From positions 15,739,917 to 15,803,916 of the forward strand of contig NC_087261.1 in NCBI RefSeq assembly GCF_037042905.1: DNA of 64,000 bases, given 5' to 3'. This DNA comes from Lytechinus pictus. Its lineage: Eukaryota; Echinodermata; Echinoidea; Temnopleuroida; Toxopneustidae. Both the position numbers and the translations under genes were made by a program. This document shows, in pieces, positions 20,380 through 30,300 of the stretch (positions are counted from its first letter, which is position 1; each line of letters starts with the position of its first letter). A model generated the notes under the pieces. The model did no database searches and was not told where the DNA came from. It was given only the letters and a program-made list of their open reading frames with translations.

Positions 20380-21369
20380 TGAGGTTGATTATAAAATGAG
20401 TGCATTTCCGAAATTGCCGAATACGCTCCGGGTGTTGCTATGGGCAGTGGGCGACCCGTCCACCCCTGTAATTTTTCAAATACAGTGACAAATATAACAT
20501 AATTATCCCAATCATGAGTGCATTTAGTTTCAAAGCACATGTGATTGAGGAGCAATACACTATATATTAAGCATACAAACCACACACAAAGTGACGCAGA
20601 CTGGTAATATACATGTATATGGTAACCACATCATGGCTATTTATTGATAGTGAAACATAACAATGTCATAAACCCACAGAGCTCCCAACCTCTATTATCA
20701 TCATTGCTTATTCAGCAATGAAAAATTACATTTAAGAAACTGACACAATGTCATACAATAATGAACATAAGAGAAAAATAAAATGTGCGCCCACTGGACA
20801 GCCAGGGTAAAAAAAAAATGTGAACCACTTAACTGTAGTCAATAAAGACTATTTGACCTCATCCAGTAACTGTCATGTTTAATGTGGTATTATGAATTTC
20901 CTGGAAAAGGCAACAGAAAAGTGCAGCATATATGCAAATTAATGTAAAATGATGTGCATTAAGAAACAAATCAAGTTAAAGAAAGTATTTCTTTTCATAA
21001 GATGATTAAGGGTCTCTTTAGACATATTTTAAGGTGGGTTTTTTTCATGTCAAAATGCTGTGAAATAACTTACCACAGTAGAGCAAGTACATACAATGTA
21101 CATGTATGTTGTATGCATGTGTATTCAATGCATGCATGCCTATTCAGGCTCAATTTTATAAACATTGAAGAAACATTCGTAGATCTGTAAAGTCATCATA
21201 ACTATTATGGATTTTTTTAAATATATAATGGATGGCAGCTGTGATAACTGTACAGAGACCCATGGGGAAAACTGAGACGGATGGATATATAACTATTTCA
21301 AGGAATCCTAGTCACCAAGATAAATACAGCAAGACAGAAATTCTAATTTTGGATGGTAATTATTCAAAT
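20380..21369. other. Non-coding stretch, nothing recognised
   Basis: AT-rich sequence with two TACATGTA octamers (20609, 21100) and no convincing gene or repeat boundary. Confidence 0.45.
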
Positions 21370-21535
21370 ATTTCTATTACACTCTTAAGACATAAAAGGG
21401 TGGAATGAGATACATCACCCCTTAAAAGGGCTGACCAGTGACAGCGTGTTCTGTTTTTTTAGGGGATGGAAAACACTGTCACCCCTCAGCCCTTTTCCAT
21501 CCTCCCGGTCTCCGCCCTTTGTGTTTTTAGAGTGA
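21370..21535. mobile_element. Small MITE, ACTCTTAAGACATAAAAGGG ends
   Basis: The left end ACTCTTAAGACATAAAAGGG and the right end CCCTTTGTGTTTTTAGAGTG are imperfect inverses. The arms continue with AAAGGGCTGACCAGTGACAG and its inverse CTGTCACCCCTCAGCCCTTT, so nearly the whole element folds. Confidence 0.6.
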
Positions 21536-22180
21536 AGACAGATTTGCATAAACCTAAATTTCCACGATAAAACAAGAAAAGCATATCAGGTTTTCTTTTA
21601 GAAATTATGTACTGACTTACAGAATTAGTTTCTATAAATACTCTAATGAAATACTATGTATTTGGTGCAAATATAACGTACAATGAAATATAAAAAATGA
21701 AAGTCCATACAATGAGAAAAACAAAGTACTATGGTATCTTACATACTATTTGACAAAGTTAATTTTCAGTATAAAAGTACTATCATATATTACATACATA
21801 ATCATATATATTTTGATAATAGTAGCAGCTTATTTGTTAGCCATTTCAGAGGAAGCATTTAATCCTCTATATACCAAACTCGCAAACAACAAATATACCA
21901 AATGAAAAATGAGGGGAAAAGTAAGCTGCAGTCTTTATATCTCTACATCCAAGTAAATCCAAGTATATGTAAGTAAGTATGAATGAACAGACCAGGGGGA
22001 CATTTCAAAAAGACTGAAAGAGTTAAGTGTGAAAATGGTTCAACTGGCTGGTGTAAAAGCCATAAACCCTGCATGACATATTTCCTAATGATGTCAAATT
22101 CACTGAAAAAATACACGATAATCTGCCTCCAACATATTATGAAAAAGCAACATAGCATGAGGAAACATTTAAAACATATT
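21536..22180. other. Non-coding stretch, nothing recognised
   Basis: AT-rich, no gene-like frame, no repeat boundary seen. Confidence 0.45.
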
Positions 22181-22587
22181 CCATGTTTACACGTGCATCG
22201 GCTTTTGGTTCTGAACCAAATGCAGAATCGGCTATTGGTTTATCTTGCACCGCGTTTACATGCTGTCACAGATCGTGGTGCAGAATCGGCTCGCGTGGCA
22301 AAAACCTGAAATGATCCACCCACCAACAATATACGTCATGATAAAGACAACGCTGGATCTGTGCACTTACAAGTACGTCATAATGGTGGAGTAAATGAAA
22401 TGCGCGCCAATTGCTGATGCAGAATCGGCTTTCTGTTTACACGTAGAAAAAAAGCAGATTCTGCATCGGCTCGTGGGTCTGAACCTACTACTTTGGTGGT
22501 GCAAAATTGCTGATTCTGCACCGAGAGCCGATGCAAGTTAATCGCATTTACACGCAACAAAAAAGCCGATGCAGCGTGTAAACACGG
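22181..22587. mobile_element. MITE with TGTTTACACG ends and repeated GCAGAATCGGC word
   Basis: The ends CCATGTTTACACGTGCATCG and CGATGCAGCGTGTAAACA are inverse copies. Internally the word GCAGAATCGGC or its inverse recurs at least six times, and GTTTACACG appears again near the middle. It is non-coding. Confidence 0.65.
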
Positions 22588-24297
22588 TGCAACAGGTAGC
22601 TGTGAAGTTACAACAATGTATGCTATGGGTTGATACTTTTCTCAGGAATGTATCTATCTCTCCTAAATAAATATAAAAAATCTTCAACATTGGGTTATGA
22701 TTTTACAGAAAACACTAACTTAATCAAATACGAGCATGGGACCCTTGTATACAAATCAGCTTGGGAATTCTGACACATGGGTATTTACAGAATATTAATA
22801 TAAATCAAAGTCAAATACATCATTATCACAGCTCATATTATAATCTCTTCATTATAATTCAGTTTTCAATCACAATATTAGGATAAATATATCATTACAG
22901 TAATGTACAATCTATTAAAGCAATCAATCAATTAATTGCTTGTATATATATATATATGCTGTAAAACATTTATTATGTTATTCCAGGGTCCCGTTTCATA
23001 AAGACTTGATATAATGAACAAATATACTATCAGCCAATCAGATTAAATGATTTCCGTAGCTTGTACCTGTTATTGTAAATTTGTTATTATAACAAGTTTT
23101 ATGAAACAGGGTCCAGCTGGCATTCCAGTCTTTGAGGCACATAATAGTTGGGGTAATGCACACATTACTGATCAACTACTTGAAAAGTCACATGAAGATT
23201 AAGCGCATTTGGACTGAATATAAGACCCATGATTGGAAATCAATCAATTTCAAGTACAGTGAAACCATAGACTGCCTGAGCTGAAGGAAAAAAGACTAGT
23301 GGTGTTTATTGAAAGCTGTTTTATTTATGGTGGGTTGACTGCATTATAAAAAAATAATATATATTAGGTTTCAATTTGTCAAATAGAAAATATAAATCGT
23401 TGCACATTGCAACCGATATAATCTACATAAAATTTGATTGAAAAATTTATTGTAGGCTTCCACGTATACACATGCACCTCACATGCTGTTAGTGCACAAT
23501 ATGTTTGTAACGATTAACTTTTAGTACATACAATTATATCAAAATATTTCTAAATTTATCAAATGTATAACAGCCCAAGCCAATGATCATTTGGTGTGAC
23601 ATATTTTGTCATATATATATATATATATATCTCTCAGGAAAGCCATTTTCAGTCATGCCTGTATGAAATTAATTGCACTTTCTTATTATTGGCTCCAAAT
23701 CAATCCTCTGAATAGCATTCAATCCCTTATTATTATATATTTGTCTTCGAGTTTGACTGAAAATTGATCTGATTCTACATTTAAGAGATGTATTCTCCAC
23801 ATTATGTGTGCCCAAATACAAAAATACTCAATAATAGATTCTCACTTCATAAATCAGTATGAAGACACAATGTACAGAGAAGCAGATGAAGCCCATCTCA
23901 TTGGGCGTTTTAGCGTTCTACTGAAAATGCTTATTCGAGTCTGCATGTCTACCTGCGCAATATTAGAGGGTATTGCATGATGGGTCTAAATCTGACTAAC
24001 TCCTAGTTGGCTTGCGTACACAACAATCTGTGCAATCTTGTGTCGCATTGCATGGTCTAATGGATGATGGTCATTAAAGATAATAACAATTATTATTCGG
24101 CTTTTCCCCGTGGAATACCTAAAACATTCCACTCCTCAGGCTGTAATGCTCTCAAATTATCATGGCTTGAGAAGGTCACGGAGCGAAGAAAGACGGAGGA
24201 CAATGGGGTCAGATGCATACGAATTATTATTTTTACAGAATTGCCCATCAATTCTCCTTTTGTTATGAATGAAGTCTGTCTCGTAGCATGATTCTGT
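22588..24297. other. 3' flank and probable 3' UTR of SDCBP, with a small MITE
   Basis: No further gene is seen. The AT-rich sequence includes (TA)n near 22944-22955 and 23611-23629 and the MITE at 22987-23114. On the minus strand AATAAA signals lie near 23447, 23320 and 23304, any of which could end the SDCBP transcript about 850-1000 bases after its stop. Confidence 0.4.
22987..23114. mobile_element. Small MITE, GGTCCCGTTTCATAAA ends
   Basis: GGTCCCGTTTCATAAAGACTTG-like left end and CAAGTTTTATGAAACAGGG right end are inverse copies. A half-copy of the same end (GCCTGTTTCATAAGAATTT) is near 43445. Confidence 0.6.
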
Positions 24298-24352
24298 TTA
24301 AATCTCTGGGATGGAATGATCCATGGAGCTCTTCACCAGCGATGATGCCATG
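24298..24352 (-). CDS. SDCBP: SDCBP coding exon 7 and stop
   Basis: Short terminal exon coding [17 protein letters not shown] and the TAA stop at 24298-24300. It aligns with the human tail ending MDHTIPEV. Acceptor TTTAG. Confidence 0.9.
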
Positions 24353-27300
24353 CTAAAGAGAGAGAGGGAAAAAAAGATGAATTGCAATCAAGATGTTTTG
24401 TTGTTTGTTTGTTTCTATCTATCATTTTAACACGTAGCAATATTGTAAATGAAATTGATTTTATAATTTCATGTCTAATTTGTTGTACACAAATTTAATT
24501 GATTTTGTATTATCGGTAATTCTACCTCATTAATCTCTGTATATCATGTATATTTTACTATCATGTATAAGATTTATGTTTTTGTTTGTTAGCACGGCCC
24601 CTGTGTAAAACAGCCTAGTAGCTGAACAGGGCTTCTACCTTCAATGAATAAATGAATCAATAAATCAATCAGTGTATAACAATATTTTATGGCTTCATAA
24701 AGCTGCAGCAAACAATGATTTCTTAAAGCAGGTCTTTAAAATCAAGATAAATTGGAACCATTTTGTTGTAGATCTAGATCTGGACATATACATATTCCTA
24801 ACTTTGTGATATGAAATCCAAGCTGACCAAAACGATCCCATGGAATACCACCAACACAGACGAGCAAAATTAAACCTAGCTGAGGTGCCATGCTTATTTG
24901 CTTTACTTATTTTGTTACTATTATTTTTCTGTACTTTTCATTACATGATCTAATAAGTTCAATTTCATGTTTTCCCCAAAAGATTTGACTTTATTTTTCA
25001 CCATATGATCAAAAAAGTTTGTGAGCCCCCCCTCCCCCCCCAAAAAAAAAAAACGGAGTGAGTCTGCTTACCTTTTCATCATATGATCATAGAAACAATT
25101 AGGCATGATAGTGAGAGTGATAGTCCGTCCACATCCATCCAGGATCTGAGATATCTCCTTGTCCTGAAAATATCAAAGAATTTTAGAGGGAAAAATTAAT
25201 GTCAAGTGTACAGCAAGTTAATATTTCCTGTATTTTCACAATCAAGTTAATCAATTGGTCATTAACTTTACTTACAAGTAATTACAAAGGCCACATTGCA
25301 CTATTAGGCGATTACTAGAGTCATTTTACCCACGCACATCGTGTAATAGAAATTGTTAAACACGTAGAGGTGTTGTGGTCATTTGGATGCCTCTAGAGTA
25401 TAGATTACAAGGTTTGCGATTTAAATCCAAACTTCTCCTCTTAGTAGTCTTCTTTCTCCCTTTTCCTTTTACTTTTTATCTTTCCTCCTTTTTCTTTCTT
25501 TCAATACTTTGAATGCTCATTGACCTATCAATCTCTGTTTATGTTCAAAGCCTTCCTAAATCTTTGGGGCAGGATAAAGGGCTAATGAGTTACAATGTTA
25601 CAAATTATTTCCTTTTCTATCTAGCGCCCTTTCTTTGTTTTTATTTTTCTCTAAAAAGGAGCCTTAGCACACACACATTTAGTGGTTGGACATCAGAAAT
25701 CTACAAACAAATATGATATACTTTTTATTCTATGCTTGAGTACTACTTTCATATACAAAAGAAAAATATAAAGATGTTTTATTCTCATCAAATAATTGAT
25801 CAAAAACAAATTTCACGGGATATCACAAAATGTATCTAGTATCACATTTTTGTTTTATATCCTCCTCATCATAAATGCTGCAGGGCATATGCAGACCTGC
25901 CAACCTCTCGGAATGAAAAACTGTATTCTGTGATTTAAAAAAAATGTATTTTTCCCCAAAAAATGTATTTCATAATAAAATGTGTGGCGCGCATGCACAT
26001 CGCGGCGCTCAAGCTGCATGCAAGCTAAAATGCGCATTGCTCTTGCAGCTGAAAAAAAAACATTGAAACATGTTTATATCTAACCCTGGTTTAGAAAAAA
26101 TGATTGAAAAAAAAACAAGTTACTTGAAATCACATTGATCCAATAACTATATTTGTGTAAGTTTTATGAAATAGAGACATATAGAGATTTTTTTTTTTTT
26201 TTTTTTTTTACAAAATCGTATTTTTAAAAGAAAAAACGAGCTGTCACATTTTGGTTGCAAAAACGTACTAAATACGCCAAAAACGTACTGGTTGGCAGCT
26301 CTGCATATGTAGTCATAAAATCTAGTGATCTATTGGAATGGTGGCACTAAATTTTGGCTTACAGGAACTTGAATATGATTGAAGTAAAATCACACACAGA
26401 AAAAAGGAGAAAGCATTACCTTGAGTCCAATGACGTTCTGCCCATTGATCTCTAGAATAGCATGATCAATCAAGAGACCGTTCCTTGCTGCGGAGGTGTC
26501 CTTCGCTATCTTGGTGATCTTTCCATTCTTGAAGACAAAGCCCACATATCCAGCACTGTCCTTCTGCAGCGTGATCGTTCGCTCAAACGGCCTATTCAAC
26601 AAGACAAAAGGCAATCAAAGAAATAAATGACACAGTATCTAACAAATACAACATATCAAGCACTGTCCTTTCAAAAAGATGATCCTTCCATCAAATAGTT
26701 TTTTCTACAATATGAAACAAGTAAAATAAGTCAATTACAAAGTATCAACACAGCAAATGCATCCAGGAGTGTGCTTATGTAAAGTGATTGTTCTGTTGAA
26801 CAGTCTATTCAACCAAATAAATAACATAAGAAGTTAATTACACAGTATCTGACAAAATTAACATAACCAGCACTGTCATGTGTAAAGTAACGGTTCTCTC
26901 TAACGGTAAATGGTATATTCAATCGTCCTTCTAGATGTGGTATGTGGGTATGGCCATTACAAGATAGACTCCCTTCTCTTACACTTAAAGGGATGCTCCA
27001 GGCAATAATTATATCCAAATAAATAGAGTAAAATTCACAGAGCAAAATGCTGCAAATTTGATCAAAATCGGATAACAAATAACGAAGTTATTGAACTTGA
27101 AAGATTTGCATTATTCTGGTGAAATACATGTAGTTCTAGGCATGTCTTCATGAATATTCATTGGGTGGGCAGATGATGTCACATCCCCACTTTCCTTTTT
27201 CTTATGTTATTACATGAAATCATAATTGTTTTTTTTTTCATACACGTGTAAATGATGTTTCTCCATTATTATGAAATAAGTTGCAGCAAGAAATAACTAA

Positions 27301-30300
27301 TGCACTTAATCAGTTGTCAATCTAATTGTTTAAATTTTTTAATAAACATAATTTCATATAAATAATTATGAAAGAACGAGTGGGATATGACATCATCAGC
27401 CCATGTAATGAATATACATGAAGACATGCCGAGAACCGTTTCACCAGAATGCTAATCTTTGAAATTCAATATCTTTGGTATTTGTTATCCGATTTTGATC
27501 AAATTTTCAGCATTTTGCTCTGTGAATTTTACTCTATTTACTGAGATATAAATATCTTCAGCCCGGAGCATCCCTTTAAGTATGCAAAGCGGGTTGTTTT
27601 TCATGGTTGGAAGGTGTATGCGTGTACAGTGAAAAGGGTATTGCAGAAATCGGGAAACACAGGGTGTATACATTTCACCCTATAGTGAAAGCTACGTATT
27701 TGAGGCATCATTTAGGGTAGGAAATCATGACCAGATACTCTGCGATTGAAGGAAGACTTCTCATCTCAGGGGCCATTTTGAAAGTCCATGAACAAGCATT
27801 CAAACTACACATACCTGTCTCTGATGGCGAGCTTAATGCTGCTTGGGCTGGCCTTTTTCAGGACTCCCATAGCCTTATCTTTGCTGTACCCTGCAACGTT
27901 TTCACCGTTGATCTGGAGGATTTGATCGCCAAACCTCAAACCACCCAAAGATGCGGGCGATCCCTTCATGACGAATGTGATGAAAATACCCTGCATATTA
28001 AATGAAATACAAAAAAAACAGTCAGTAAAATGAGATGAGATGATAAAATAACCTGCATTATTCAATAAGTCATTCAAATGATGGGAAATTTACAAATGTG
28101 CAGTTTATTGTACATTTATACATTTATTGTATCATATAACAGTGTTAAAATCATACACAATGCACTATTTTGTCTCCCCCCCCCCCCCCCGGGGAACCGA
28201 AAGGTGGACCTTTGTGCTAAAAAGTAGCCACTAATATTATCATCATCATCATCATAATCATTTATCATCATAACCATCATCACCATCATCATCATAATCA
28301 TTATTATCATCATCATAATTATTATTTCTATCATTACCATTATCATCATGATCATCACCATCATCAGTAACATCATCATCATCATAATTCTTATTTCCAT
28401 TATAATCATCACCATCATCATCATCACCATCACCATCACCATCATAATAACTATCATTTTCATTATCATTATCATCAACATCATCATCATCATCATCATT
28501 AATAACTATCATTATCATTATCATCATCATCATCATCATCATCATCTTCATCATCATCATCATCATCACCATCATTATCATCATCATCATCATCATCATA
28601 ATCAACATCATCATCAACATCATCATCACCATTATCATCATCATTAATAACTATCATTTTCATTATCATCATGATCACCATCATCATCATCACCATCATC
28701 ATCATCACCATCATCATTATAATCACCATCAACATCATCATCACCATCATCATCATAACCATCATCATTATAATCACCATCAACATCATCATCACCATCA
28801 TCATCATTATCATCCTCCTCCTCATCCTCATCACCACCAAGTGGCAATCCAACTCACCTTACTAACATCCCTGACTCTGAGACCAATCTTATTGCTACCA
28901 TCTTTACAGACGACCACCTCTCGAATTCCTTGCTTGATCTCTGACCTAGCAACTCCCAGATTTTGATTGCCCGTTACCGGGGCAACCACGTTGTTCTGTG
29001 AAGGGGCAGCAACGGTACCTGCTGGCCTTGGCACTACTGCTTGCTGCTGTCAGTGAGAAAATAAGTTTATATTGTCAATGGCTTTACAAACATTGAATAC
29101 AGAGTGTGGTTATGCATGTACATTATATGGAAATAAAACAACATTTTCCCTTTCAGTATTCCATGCAATAGACTGGATGGATTCTTGATGGTATACAGTA
29201 TAAATATTTGCCACTATCAAGCATTACATGTATGTTGTACACCTCCATGTATCTTATAAAATTTTCAAATGACCCCCTGTGACCTTTAACATAATGACCC
29301 GTCAATCTTATCAGATAATCGATTATACCTCCAACCAATGTTGAAGATTGTCCCTCGATTAAATGGGGTCTTCAGTTATTGCATAGATCCTGCTAGAACT
29401 AGTAAGAATAGATCCATGGAAATTTCATGAATGAGATGTCTTTCAATGTATGTAATGACCTCTGTTGCCATTTTCTTCATGAGATGATGACTCGCAAATC
29501 AAACCAGATCGATGTCATGTGGATACTACATGAACCAAATTTGAAGTGTGGAACCCTAAAAAGATTCTTTAGACAAAGTTATATTCTTGTTGAAAATAAG
29601 AATGTAGATAGATATTACTTTGTACACATGTGCACATAAACTTATCAGGGCCCCATTGCGTAAAAAGTTACTATTATGGTAACTTTGCCATCCATGGTAA
29701 ATACCATGGCAATGCTGATCAACAATCAATATCAAGGATTCCATGCAAGTTACCACTGGAAGGCAAAGTTACCATAATGGTAACTTTCAGGCAACTAGAT
29801 CTACATTGATATGCATTCGCCCTTGATTTTAAAGATTTCCTCTTAAAATTATTGCTCGCTGAAACTACTCAAGTTTAGCTTCATTGTTCATTGGTTTTGT
29901 AGCTAAATAGAGTGTTTATGTCATTAATCATACTCTTTCAGGAAGTGAAATCAAACTACCAAAAGGATTGAATTTCAAATACCCACTTTGTTTTGTACAT
30001 GTAAATTTACCACCCCTGGCCCAATATGCTACTAGAAACAAGAGGGGGGGGGGGGGGGGTCGGCTTACAAATCTGACCTTTTTCCTGTCTTTTATTGTCC
30101 TTTTGGGTGATTATATTCTTCATCATTGTTTGTTCAACTTACTGGGGTCATTATCATTACTAATCAGTTATTCAAAGCAATACCTACATGTACCATGATT
30201 AATGTGTACACAAGCCGCCTACTTTACATGTAAACTGGACTTTGATCTTGACAAAGTACACATCACATGTTCTGGCAATGACAATGACATCATACCCATT

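Noticed and set aside
20172-20585. 137-residue minus-strand frame
   Set aside because: Half of it lies in the ladder element of CCATTTGGTC words and the rest has no recognisable motif.
28116-28852. Long frames of methionine, isoleucine, histidine or aspartate runs
   Set aside because: They are all readings of the ATC/CAT microsatellite in an SDCBP intron.
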